Positions 43,331 to 64,000 of a stretch of DNA of 64,000 nucleotides are shown piece after piece (position 1 is the stretch's first letter; every line of letters starts with the position of its first letter). The DNA is from Amoebidium appalachense (Eukaryota; Ichthyosporea). The notes under the pieces are model-generated. The model searched no databases. It was given only the letters and a program-made list of their open reading frames with translations, and was not told the origin of the DNA. The stretch spans positions 9,858,001 through 9,922,000 of the forward strand of contig CAVNZM010000007.1 of the NCBI GenBank assembly GCA_963693365.1, given 5' to 3'. The translations under genes and the position numbers were made by a program.

Positions 43331-43914
43331 CGCGCGCGCGCGTTCAGATGTTCGTACGGGTGTAGGCAGGCTTACATGCGAGTGTGTGTGCGTGTGTGCG
43401 TGCTTGCGTGCGTACGTCCGTGTGTGTGTGTGTGCGCGCGCGCGTGGGTGTGCGTTTGTGTGTGTTTATTTGTGTTGACAAACAAACCAAGGAATTTCAA
43501 CAGCACAAGAACTTAGCAAACACAGGTGCGTTGCGAAGGCGACACACACAGGGTGCTGGGGCAAATAGAAATAAGGAAGCAGGGAGCGCCTGGGAAAACA
43601 GAGAGGTGTGCATGTGCGTTTCGGCGTACGCGTGCGCGCGCGCACGGCATGTTGCTTGTATGTGCTGAATCCCTTTTTGTTTGTTGGTTTGTTTGCTTGC
43701 TTGTTCTTCCTGAAGGAGGGGGCGGGGCGGGGCGCCGGGGGGGAGGAAGGGGAGGCAGGGGGAGGGGGGAAGGGGGGGGGGGGAGGGGGGGAGGGGGGGT
43801 GGTAAGGGAGGCGCCGGTACCCTGCGTTTGCAGTTTGCTTCGCCTGCGCAAGGCCCGTTCCTTTTTAAGGCGTATAGCCTCAAGCTGGGCCGGTGAGAGT
43901 GGGGCTGCTGCCAT
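40112..43914 (-). CDS. five-exon orphan protein, 406 residues, with a basic helical N-terminal motif
   Basis: Exons 43914..43821, 42522..41625, 40745..40672, 40581..40490 and 40174..40112. Donors include CAGG|GTACCG, CCAG|GTGGGA, TACG|GTATGT and CTAAG|GTATAC; acceptors include TCCAATCAG|A, CCCCTAG|CA and TATTGTAG|CA. All phases agree and the sum is exactly 407 codons. The first residues ([14 protein letters not shown] then [11 protein letters not shown]) resemble the short RPA-binding helix found at the start of SMARCAL1-like proteins. A second basic helix, [19 protein letters not shown], occurs in exon 2. The centre is Pro/Thr/Ser-rich with acidic runs. No enzyme domain is seen. The exon 2 acceptor (GTGGAG|GG) is weak. 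A protein-like stretch at about 41150-41090 ([13 protein letters not shown]) lies in intron 2 and could be an alternative exon. Confidence 0.6.
40202..40390 (+). repeat. C runs, (CA)n and A run in intron 4 of the orphan gene
   Basis: C runs at 40209-40246 and 40287-40318, (CA)28 at 40319-40374, then A17. Confidence 0.95.
41157..41208 (+). repeat. 26-bp perfect tandem duplication
   Basis: Two units TTCCACGCACTTCCCCATAA plus ACACCA, in intron 2 of the orphan gene. Confidence 0.95.
41378..41610 (+). repeat. (CA)n tracts at the exon 2 donor side
   Basis: (CA)n at 41378-41445 and 41460-41570, read as (GT)n in gene sense. They start about 15 bases after the donor at 41624. Confidence 0.95.
42599..43430. 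repeat. intron 1 repeats: C/CT, (GT)n, G and GA tracts
   Basis: C/CT tract 42609-42665, (GT)n 42825-42945 and 43215-43345, CG-rich ends at 43321-43342, and a G run with GA at 43151-43185. Confidence 0.95.
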
Positions 43915-44025
43915 TTGTTTACGAATGTTTGGTCCTAGGGCAGTAAACACTAAATGGGTGCTTCATAATGTTGGCTCTAGTTGGGGGTGCTTGTGATGCA
44001 GTCTCTTATCACTCTTAATGGAATC

Positions 44026-44334
44026 CTACAGTGTGGCAGCACTAATGACTTGCAACGCATCCATCAATCTATTGCACCTTTTTCTTGGCAGCAAACAGTC
44101 TTCTTGAACAACTCTCGAGAGGGGCATGTCCAAATCATGAACCCTCGTTCGATTGGCTGAACAAGATATTTGGCGCGCATTCCGAGTGTGTTTGCGCAAC
44201 GCCCTCAGCCTGGCCAGGGCCGATGTATACACCGAGCCGCCAGGGGCGCTCCGCACACAGCGCACGGCCAGATCTAGATCCAAGCTTGGGTCAAGGAGGC
44301 TCACGGATACATGTACGGCGCAGTAGTGTGGCAA
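44026..44334 (-). other. unassigned open frame
   Basis: 103 codons of non-repetitive, protein-like composition (for example HDLDMPLSRVVQEDCLLPRK) with a GTAGGA donor-like site near its end. It has no ATG near the 5' end and its phase does not join the exon at 43914, so it is not assigned to that gene. Confidence 0.25.
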
Positions 44335-46365
44335 TTATGTAATCAGCCCTTGTATTAGGTCAAGTCTTCGGTTGTTTTTTCCCCCCAAATACACGCTAGG
44401 TTTTCATCATTTTTTCTAGGCTTAGGCAATGCGCTGTAAGAAAATAAACTAAATCACTCTTCAAAAGCTGGGGTTTTCCCGTTTGATAGACAGGACTCTG
44501 TGATTGGCTCACGCACAGGCAGTTGATTGGTTAATCTAAACAGCCTTTAGATTGACATGCTGATTGGATATGGTTAGCCAATAAGCTCAAGAGCTTTTTC
44601 ATTGGTTGGGTTGATGACGAATTCCGAAGTCTTGCAGAGCAGGTGCCAGCCTGGCCGTTGCAGGTTGCTGGCCCGCACCTTACAATAGTTAGTCCCAGGG
44701 ACTATTGGTGATGACCGATGTTTCTACGTGGTCATTAGACCGCTGTTTTTCCTGGAGCTCTACGAAAACTGAACATATTATCGTTTGGATGCATCTATAT
44801 GCATGAATTCATAAATGCATAGTGTGAGATATGGGACTACTCATGAGGTGCGAAGTACATGCTGCGAACCTGACACCCTTCCAGACAAGAGCATGCCAGA
44901 GGTCTCTTTGATCATGAATCAAGGGTGGTAGCGCCTCTGACAAGTCGGATAATGAATTCGAATTCTCTACGCAAGTGGGGCGGCATCTTTTTTTGCATAC
45001 TAAACGGCACACAGGCGGACATGGGACACTGCAGCCAGCGCTCAGCTGGATCATGAAGCTGGATCATGATGGCAATGATGGTCGGTGATTGAATTTCAGC
45101 CGCACTGCCAGGCTGCAGCGCTTGCCTAGGGCAATGTCACTTGCCAACGACGGTCACATAACGTCGACCACGAGTACTAATATTTCCAGTATTCATATAA
45201 ACTCCATGCACAGCAAACTTATTGCTGACACATTTTAAAAAAGTCTACCTTGGCTGGTAGGCCATTCATGCAATGACGTTTGCATGTCCTGTAGGAGTTG
45301 ACGCCGTGCACATGGCAGTGCGTATACGTACAGTGCATATATGCATGTCCAGTGGCGAGCTCCTTGGATCACTATGTAACAAAGCACGGCCGCGGTGGCG
45401 AGGTTCACCGTGCTAACATATGATCAGGGGACTTTTTGGCTTCCGTGGCACACGTGATTCACGCAAGGCGAATGACAGTCTTTCACTGCGGATAGAAAGG
45501 TTTAGAATGGTACAGAAACTCAACTCGTGCAAAACCATCATGTGAGTACATGAGACACAACAAAAGAATCAAAGGAATGCATATTGCGTCATTCGGGTGG
45601 TGGATCTATCATGCAGCTCACGGACGGGTCAATCCAACCAATCACCGCTCGCAAACCTTGCTGTCATCTACATTGGTTGATAGCTGATGAGTTCAACACA
45701 GAAACTTTGAGTAGCACGGTTGCTTTCAGGAGGTATTTCATTGAATGTCAAAGCAAAATGCATTTATATAATAATTTGCACTTCTACAGAAGGACATTAC
45801 AAAGTCTCTTGTTGCTACAGCCTGCCATATGGGCCATTACGCACGGCACAACGCCAGATCTTCCAATCTTTACCCCCCCTCCCAATACAGTGCAGTGATT
45901 GGTGGTTCAAATGCCCAGTTGGTTATATATAAACACCGAAGGCCGCATTTGTCATCATTATTCCACTTCCCATCCCCTGGTACGGGGTGATAGTGTCAGC
46001 CAAACTGCGGCCAGTTTTAATAAAATTGTCCAACAAAATCACACAAGCTTTTCCCACGAATACACATTCTTGGCCTGAGTCGATGTACTCGACACTGCTA
46101 CTGTCCTTTTTTGCGAATTACCAAATTTTACACACCCTATTAAATCCAATACTCGTGAAGTGATAACTAGCTAGTGGGCGGGCTGCTAATGAAGTTTTCT
46201 CGGATGTGTTGTCTCGATCGCGAGCCCACTCCCCCATCCCGTGTAATTACTTTGATAGACAGAACTAGCAGCAAGATTCCTTTTGAGCTCGTGTCCACTG
46301 TGGCACCCAGCTCCATTTTCTCACATACTTTAGGTCCGTACACGTACTAGTCATTTTAACCATGA
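44335..46365. other. intergenic region upstream of the GATA-factor gene
   Basis: No gene was recognised. It contains a cluster of five CCAAT/ATTGG boxes at 44500-44610, possibly a promoter of leftward genes. Confidence 0.4.
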
Positions 46366-46371
46366 TAGCTC

Positions 46372-46392
46372 TTTATAAAGCTTTGATAAACT
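46372..46392 (+). promoter_or_regulatory. TATA-like box and GATA motif upstream of the GATA-factor gene
   Basis: TTTATAAAG at 46372-46380, 95 bases before the ATG, is followed at once by TTTGATAAA, which contains a GATA-protein recognition core. The position suits a core promoter; self-regulation is only a possibility. Confidence 0.4.
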
Positions 46393-46475
46393 CAAATGGA
46401 GCCCAAGTGGTGACTGTGTGCATGTAACTGCAGTTAGCTAAACAGCACCAGTTCATAGCCACACACATAAACACC

Positions 46476-47492
46476 ATGGTCAGACTCAATGGCCAATACG
46501 ACCCATGGCTTGGGGGCACTGACAGCACTTTGGAGCAATATGAAACCGCAGCGGGCCAGGGTGTTAGCAGGCAGCAGATGCAACTTCTTCTCAACAACCC
46601 AAACATATTTCTGTGCCCCAACAACGACATCAGAGTCAAGCAGGAATATCCAACCACCGTCAACGTGTGCACGCAGTACCAGGGCCAGTCACCCCTGACA
46701 CCCATTACACCCAGCATGCTGCAACCACCAAACTCCGTCGCCGCCTCACCTGCACCATCTGTGGACCTTGCCTCGTGGTCTGGGGTTATGGGCGCCGGTG
46801 ACCTTGGGTTCGGGAGCTTAGAAACACCAATTTTCTCGGAAGGTGCACTCGAGGAAGCAGATGCTGCTATTCTTAGTCTCCTGAAAGAGCTTGAAGGCAA
46901 CCCAAATTCCCTTTTGAGCCTGCCCACGTCTATGGCGGCCCCACCTGCGCTTCCTTCCGCTCCAAAGATTGACGTCAGCCAAGCATCCTCGTTTGCAAGC
47001 ACAGGCACACCCGGCTCATCACGTTGTGTTTCTCCGAACCCACCGTTTTTCGGCAACTGCATGCAGCCCTTTTCAACCAGGCCGTCGGAAGATAAACCCT
47101 CGACGCTTCTGTGCACAACACCTCCTGCTACCCCAACCATTTCGATCGCCCACAATAATGGCTCCGGCCCTCAGGTGAAGTTCGAAGCAGGAAGCAGGCA
47201 GGAAGAAAGCGATGGCCCCGTCAGCGACATGGACCAATCAAATGGCAGCCATCGGGAATGCAGCAACTGCCACACCACCGAGACCACCATGTGGAGGCGC
47301 CACCCAATCAACGGCTACCTGTGCAACCCATGCGGGGCCTATCTGCGCGCACACGGCAGTAACCGCCCAATCAAACCTCCCGAGGACCCCGTGGCAACAG
47401 CGGATGCCCTGCGATGTGAAAATTGCCAGGTGTGTGTTCATACTTTTTAATTTGATGATATGCTCTGGAGGACGGTGGGTGTGAGAGGGCGA

Positions 47493-47528
<36 letters not shown>

Positions 47529-48370
47529 TGAGCGCGAGTGCGAGAGCAAAGAGGCTGAGAGAAAGAGGGAGGGGGGGAAGGGGGGGAGGGAGAGAGAGGG
47601 GGAGAGAGAGAGAGTGTGTGTGTGTCTGTGCGTATATGTATGTGTGTGTGCATGTGTGCGTGTGTCCGTGTGTGCGCGCCTCAAGTTGTGTGTGTGCGTG
47701 TGTGCGTGTGTGCATGTGTGTGTATGTGTGTGTGTGTGAGCATGCATGCATGTGTGTGTCTGTGTGTGTGTGTGTGTGTATGTGTGTGTGTGAATTCGTG
47801 AGAGAATCATCGGCAAATGAGTTTTGAACTAGAACAAAGGAACTAACTCAATTACGAATGTTTGCTGGGCGAAAGAGAGAACTCTGTTTAATGGGCAAAT
47901 GAAGAGGAAGAAAAGAAGAGAAGAATAGACCCATAATATATTAGGGGTATAAAAAGGTTCCTCCCATGTATTATCTGTCCCTTTGAAACAACAGGCTCCA
48001 CGGAGTCCGACACTCGCTCTTACATTACATCACATAAAAAAGCAGAGCGATTTCCCCTTTGCCACGTTCAATCACACTCACCACCCCACAGACAACCACC
48101 ACCATCATGTGGCGCCAGACACCGGAACGTGGTCGGCTGTGCAATGCCTGTGGCCTGTTTTGGCGCAAACACCGTAAGGACAGACCCCTTAAACTCTGCA
48201 AAAACATGGTCTGTAAGCGCCGTCGCCATCGTCGGGAGGTAGTCGTTCCTCCCCCCGGCACATTGCCCCGGCCCATCAGCTATGCCGTGCCCGGCCACTT
48301 CTACCTCAACCCTTACTCACAGATCCCTCCCATCAGCACACGCCAAATCGTCTTTCACAACAACAGATAG
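46476..48370 (+). CDS. GATA-type transcription factor with two zinc fingers
   Basis: Exons 46476-47429 and 48092-48370, joined in phase 0 (TGCCAG|GTGTGT and CCCCACAG|ACAACC), give 410 residues. Finger 1 is C262-X2-C265-X17-C283-X2-C286; finger 2 is C314-X2-C317-X17-C335-X2-C338, interrupted by the intron one residue after its second Cys. Restored finger 2 reads [12 protein letters not shown] and LCNACGLF, close to the C-terminal finger of animal GATA factors, and a basic tail CKRRRHRR follows. Such fingers bind WGATAR sites in the nucleus. The N-terminal 250 residues are Pro/Ser/Thr-rich with an acidic helix ([16 protein letters not shown], about 125-140) that may activate transcription. Two closely spaced X17 fingers are typical of animal GATA proteins and of some fungal regulators. 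The intron is filled with G and GT repeats. Confidence 0.92.
47490..47795 (+). repeat. G run, GA and (GT)n in the GATA-factor intron
   Basis: G31-37 at 47497-47527, GGGA/GA to 47612, and interrupted (GT)n to 47793. Confidence 0.95.
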
Positions 48371-49620
48371 GACCGTGGCCCTTCATCCTCTCTCTTCCCC
48401 CCCCCCCCCCCCCCCCCCCCCTCCCCTCGGTCACTCCAACCCGTGACTGAATCCACCAATGAGGAATCAGCCACCACAAGTAAATGTATTCTGGATGGCA
48501 CCAACACACCCAATGTTCACCACTCCCTTACCAATGCCCGTATCACATCGTTTTGCGTGCACGTATAAATTATGGCTTTTGTATATAGGTCTTTTTTCGT
48601 TGGTCCTGTGCATTTGCGATTGTATTAATATGTGCCCGATTCCGAGTCATTAGTCTGTCAAAAACTGTAGCCGGCACAAGTAACAGCTGCTTCCACTCGC
48701 ACCTGACTGAGATCCATAGCGCATTTACTTGTAATGACTCCACCGTGGCATCCCATTTTTGTAATTATGATTGTGTTGAAGCTTGCATCATTCAAATTAT
48801 AATATTAGTTGTCATGCTCTCAACTTGTGTAAATATATTCTTTTGCTGCCATATTGCTACAAAATCCGTTGCCAAGTATGTATTATCAATATTATAAACT
48901 TTGTGCACGTGCTGGTCACTGCACCTTTGGCCTTTTTCAAAGCCTTTGAGAGCAACCAAGAGCTCCACTTGCACTTTTGTTGTTCTCGAGTTCGACCGCG
49001 ACTATATGTTTGCCTGCGCAAGAAAGACAGGAACCAAATTATCGAGCTCCCCCCCCCCTCTCCCCTCCTTCCCTCTCCCCAACACACATACACACACTTC
49101 CGTGGCACCTTCATCAGCACCACAAAATTGCAACATCACGAGACACACACGTGTGTATACACACAACGTGCGTGGTGCAAAAACACCTGCTCATGCTTGG
49201 GCCCAGTAAATGATTCTGCAACCGCCTGCAGGCTGCACATAGCACTTGTGCTGTATATCAAAATGATGCATGCACGCTCAAACCCATTTATCATCCCAGA
49301 TTTAACCTTTCGTCATTTAACCGGGTGTTATCATGTCTTGTTCACGTTCTGACATTAGCCTTCGGTATACATAGCAGCCTCAGCCCTCCCCCCCGCCCCC
49401 CCCCAAAAAAAAATTGGAAAAAGAAAAAAAAGAAAGAAAAGTGCGGAGGCTTCCGAGCCCTGAGGCTCCTTCCCCCCTGTCTCTTAGAGGACGCCCCACT
49501 TTTTCCCTCGGTTTCGAGCCTCTCTTTCTGCAGCCAATCCCATCCACTTCTGTGTATTCCCCTTCGCTTGACTAGAATTTACACATGTTACTGTGACATT
49601 AAACCCCTAAGGCTCGCAGC
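48371..49620. other. 3' flank of the GATA-factor gene, no further gene seen
   Basis: A C run at 48399-48421 follows the stop codon. The open frame at 48783-49352 lacks any recognisable domain. No exact AATAAA was found close to the stop. Confidence 0.4.
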
Positions 49621-49626
49621 TGGGGC

Positions 49627-49673
<47 letters not shown>

Positions 49674-49872
49674 ATGTGTGTGTGCTGCGGGTGCGTGTGC
49701 ATGTGCATGTGCGCGTGTGTGCGTGTGTGCTGTGTGCTGTGTGTGTGTGTGTGTGTGCGCGCGCGCTCGTGTGTTTGTGCTCGTGTGTGTGCGCAACGCG
49801 TACGTGCTTGTTTGTACATGTGTCGGGCACATGACGGTCAATGGCACTGCGCAAGCGCACGTGTTGTGTGTG

Positions 49873-49909
<37 letters not shown>

Positions 49910-49912
49910 CCA
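49627..49912 (+). repeat. (GT)n tracts with CG-rich interruptions
   Basis: GT tracts at 49629-49671, 49737-49760 and 49866-49906. Confidence 0.95.
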
Positions 49913-49924
49913 CGCACGTGTGGA

Positions 49925-51380
49925 TGGGTCGGAGAGGGGGTTAGACTCAGCGGAGCTGATTGTAGTCAGCCCAGTCGTGTAACCCAGAGCTCTCGATTCG
50001 CATTTTCGACACAATTATCTCACGATTGATACGGTGGGTACATGTGGTCCCCTCCCCAGCCCCCGCGGCCGGAACTTGACACATGTGCACCCACATGCAT
50101 GCACGCATGCACGTGCACCCACCCACCCACCCACACAACATGTAATGGGGAACAGAAGGAAATGACGAAGTGCTCGAGAGCCCAAGGCTTGGAGAGATTT
50201 TGCCTCCGTGTGAAACACAAAGCCTTGAATAATTAAAAGGAATATTAAAGAAATTTTAGTCTTGTCCGTGGGTCGAAGAACTGAATTCATACACGGTGCC
50301 CATGCACAGTGTCATGCTCGTCCATTGAATTTGTTTAAATGTTAATAAAAACGTGTGCACACCGACACAAACCAAGTTGAACAGCATCGCAAGTGGGAAC
50401 CACAGGGCATACATGTGCACAATTATTACAACTGTACATGTGAAAGAACGATCTCGAGGTACCGGTGACTGTACACGTACACCTTTACAGCAAGTGAACA
50501 CCATCACTTGGAACTGAGCATTGGCCATGGCTCGTATCGCGCCACCCCCCCCCCCCCCCCCCCCTCCCCCTCCCCCCCCCCTCCCTCCTTCCCCCCTTCT
50601 CCCTTGAATGGCCTCCTCGCGGTCTTGCCGGCAAAGCTCCGCCCTGCACAAAAAGTAACTCCCTGCGGCGGCGGTTACGGACCTAGGAGAGTACTACAGG
50701 AGATGCATGCGCAGGGGCCGCCGGGGAGAGGGAGGGGGGGGGGGGGGGGGAGGGGGGGGAAAGGAGGGAGGGGAGGAGGGGGGCACCGCCTGCCTTTGCA
50801 AACAAAAAGCATGGCCAGACGAAGCATCACCCGCGCACACGTGCGCAGCTACATTCACACATGTCCTCGACTGCCTGCGTATACATGCGTGGATGCGTTG
50901 AGGTTAGGGGTTGGCCCTTCAGACAAAGCAAAAAGCAGTCAGCATGCAGATTCCATTCCTTCGGGTTAGGTGGCATGCACAGCAGCCACCCGTGACCTTT
51001 GCACCATCAATCTCAGGGCACACACTACGAGTGGGCATAACTCAACATTCACAACTCTATCCCCCCCCCTCCCCCCCTCCCCCGCTGCCCCGCTCCCACC
51101 CCCTTATCTATTCAGAAACGCACCTCACAACCTACGTAACCAACCAGACATTCAAAGCTATCATACGGAGACACCCACCAGACCCTTCTACCCTGCCAAC
51201 ACAGTGCGCTGGGTCCTGACATTACATTCAAATACTTAGTCTATGCGGAATTAAACACGGGTAGGTGACACCCCTCCCTTCTCCCCCTCCGACCTTGCCG
51301 CCCTTCCCCCTTGAGAAAAAAAGAACTAAAAACACGAATCGTTTTTGCGAAAAAAAAATATGGTAAAGTTGATATGTATT
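49925..51380. other. intergenic between the GATA-factor and glycosyltransferase genes
   Basis: Tracts of C (50547-50582), G/GA (50731-50780) and C/CT (51061-51090) in mixed sequence. No supported gene. Confidence 0.4.
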
Positions 51381-61934
<10,554 letters not shown>

Positions 61935-62039
61935 TTTTCTACCTCCAAGTCGGTTGCCTACATCAAGGGGTAAAGGGGCTTCAATTTGCCAAACCAATGC
62001 ACTAACTGAGGACGGTAGCCCTTAAAAAAAAACCGTGCC

Positions 62040-62330
62040 ATGGAACTGCCAGAATCAAGCACGCCATCACAAGGTGAGACTCAAAAATATAAAAAGTGAC
62101 TTGATCATGATATGTTTTCACGTTTGGGTTTGCAGCCACCTTCAACACCCGGGATGCACAAGCTTTCTTGCTCAGGATGGTGGTGCCCAACCAAAGGTTC
62201 TTTTCCTCTTCACCCCTGATTTTCCTTCACAGGTGCGTCTCTTATTTGTCTATTTAATATCATGAGTTACGTTCCCCTTGGACACATTCCTTGCGTCTAC
62301 CTCAGGCAGTTACTCTCTTCCTCTCACTGA
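62040..62330 (+). CDS. tentative short gene, 51 residues, divergent from the glycosyltransferase
   Basis: ATG exon 62040-62073 (MELPESSTPSQ, donor AAG|GTGAGA), exon 62136-62232 (acceptor GGGTTTGCAG; reads TFNTRDAQAFLLRMVVPNQR; donor CACAG|GTGCGT) and exon 62306-62330 (acceptor TACCTCAG) ending in TGA. Phases fit and splice sites are strong. The start lies 105 bases from the glycosyltransferase ATG, so the two could share a promoter. Product unknown; the overall size is small, and the minus strand is also open over part of exon 2. Confidence 0.3.
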
Positions 62331-62623
62331 ACCGACCAACTTTTTGGGCACTGCGGACCCGGTGACGAGGGTGACGTTCATCCTAACCAAGGACTAGGGG
62401 GGCTTATGAATATGGGTCTTCGTATTTTGCACATCATAGAATTCGAAGAACGCGATATAATCATCCGAAATTGGGTCCGATAATGTACACCCCGCGAGTA
62501 GGGGACGACCAAGAATGTCCGAGCCCATTTCAAAAAAAAAACAAAAAAAAAAACAGTTCAAAGTTCACAGTTTTGAGACCCTCTGTTCGAAACAGAGCTA
62601 CATAGCGCCTCGGACAGGTTGGT

Positions 62624-62860
62624 GTGAATTGTCCCCCGGGGAGTTGTCTTTGTGAGTTGCAAGTGTCTCGTATTGCGTATAGCAGCCCCAAATCCGTTGT
62701 CAAAAATGAAGCCATCACAAATCTTCACTCCGTGGCCTACGGTTCTCATCGCGAACAGCTAAGACACAAAGTGCTGGCAGATAAGGCGGTAGATGCCGAG
62801 AAAGCGGGCAATAAAGGGGCAGAAATCAACGAGAAGGGCACCCGTCGTTTAAAAGCATGA
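62624..62860 (+). other. unassigned open frame
   Basis: A frame ending with HKVLADKAVDAEKAGNKGAE and a TGA has plausible, charged composition but no recognised domain and no clear splice site at its 5' end. It might be a last exon. Confidence 0.25.
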
Positions 62861-63059
62861 GATGGACATGCTGGTAGCTAAGGTCAAACTTTTCACTGCC
62901 AGGTATAGGTTCCGAATGTGGTTGGCTGTAGTCTGATTACCGGCAAAGCAAAACTGTAACGATCTGTGAGAGAGGAATCAGCTGCAAGAGAGAAAAAGGA
63001 AAAGAAAGAGGTGGATAGGGAGGAGAGGAATGGACAGGGAGAGATAGATTCCGAGCTTT

Positions 63060-63408
<349 letters not shown>

Positions 63409-63410
<2 letters not shown>

Positions 63411-64000
63411 TCAGGCCAACGGTTCGCAAGCTTTGCATGCACATCATACGACGTGCATAGCAGGAAATCAAGAGGGAGGCGAGTTGAACGCCAGAGCTTT
63501 TGAGAAAAGTTCGGTTCAAAGCGCAATACCTCGATGTAACATACAACTATGCCAGCATATGCCAGCAACGGTTTCACTGGGAGCTTCGTGTGCAAAAAGT
63601 TTAGAACATACGAAAGTGCTTGCCATGCATCATGTGCAGTTCAACCGTGAGGTAAAATTTGCATACTCCTCTGCCACCCGCTAGTGCCTACCACAGCTTT
63701 ATTCGTTTTTCGCTCCAGCCCTATATAGGAAAAACGTGCTCCCACCAGGGCCGCCGCGCAATTTCATGTTTCCTGAGTGACCTGCACTTCGGGCCGTGCA
63801 CCTACGAGCGGTGCGCACTACAGCGCACAGCCAAACATCCGTGCCAGAGCAGCGCGATTAAAGAATGGCACTGCTCTTAGGTCGTAATGACACCGGGGAA
63901 ATGCTTTATATGGGAATGTTTTCTAGGGTATACGAGGGCCGTGATTACTTTTCTTTAAGTGTGAACCACAGAATTTCTCGAATTAACCAAAACGACGGAA
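63409..64000. other. unassigned window end
   Basis: Mixed sequence with a 74-codon plus frame at 63659-63880 rich in Cys and His (GRRAISCFLSDLHFGPC). No family recognised. Confidence 0.3.

Noticed and set aside
48783-49352. 189-codon plus-strand frame downstream of the GATA factor
   Set aside because: A/T-rich 3' flank with low-complexity and repeat-derived segments; no recognised motif.

Overview
This is nuclear DNA of an intron-rich eukaryote. Genes have canonical GT-AG introns with matching reading-frame phases. Between and inside them lie very long dinucleotide repeats, pure G or C runs of up to 70 bases, and fragments of retroelements. The gene set is an ERI2-type 3'-5' exonuclease with a C-terminal GRF zinc finger, an Anp1/Mnn9-family glycosyltransferase, a GATA factor with two CX2CX17CX2C fingers, and a J1-crystallin-like ADP-ribosylglycohydrolase. 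With a Penelope-like retroelement whose endonuclease precedes its reverse transcriptase, this suggests a unicellular opisthokont such as an ichthyosporean or an early-branching fungus. That placement is inference; no organism was identified. Most long open frames here (Ser-Leu, Thr-His, Cys-Val, Arg-Glu, poly-Pro, poly-Gly) are translated microsatellites and are not listed as genes.

Layout. 1-1126: 5' part of a minus-strand ADP-ribosylglycohydrolase, followed by a 310-bp hAT-type MITE (1399-1708). 1882-4041: tentative three-exon plus-strand gene. 5898-6530: short non-autonomous copy of the Penelope-like element. 7.0-9.0 kb: CT/GA and C repeats, then a candidate coding exon ending at 9286. 10.5-14.7 kb: several copies of a complex G-rich repeat. 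16321-18995: three-exon orphan gene on the minus strand. 19-24.6 kb: mostly unassigned, with one LINE-like relic. 25071-25930: DNA-transposon-like element. 26414-39806: ERI2-like gene on the minus strand, whose intron 3 holds a 5.5-kb Penelope-like element in the same orientation. 40112-43914: five-exon orphan gene, minus strand. 46476-48370: GATA factor, plus strand. 51381-61934: thirteen-exon Anp1-family glycosyltransferase, minus strand. 62-64 kb: weak plus-strand candidates.

The genes do not form a pathway. The feature they share is intron make-up. In the glycosyltransferase, sense-strand (CA)n often runs straight into the 3' splice site, and several of the same introns carry (GT)n nearer the donor. 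Such introns could fold end to end. One otherwise well-supported exon, at about 53163, has no AG at all next to its (CA)n tract. All exon models were built by hand from splice motifs, phase and recognisable protein motifs; no alignment or transcript data were used.
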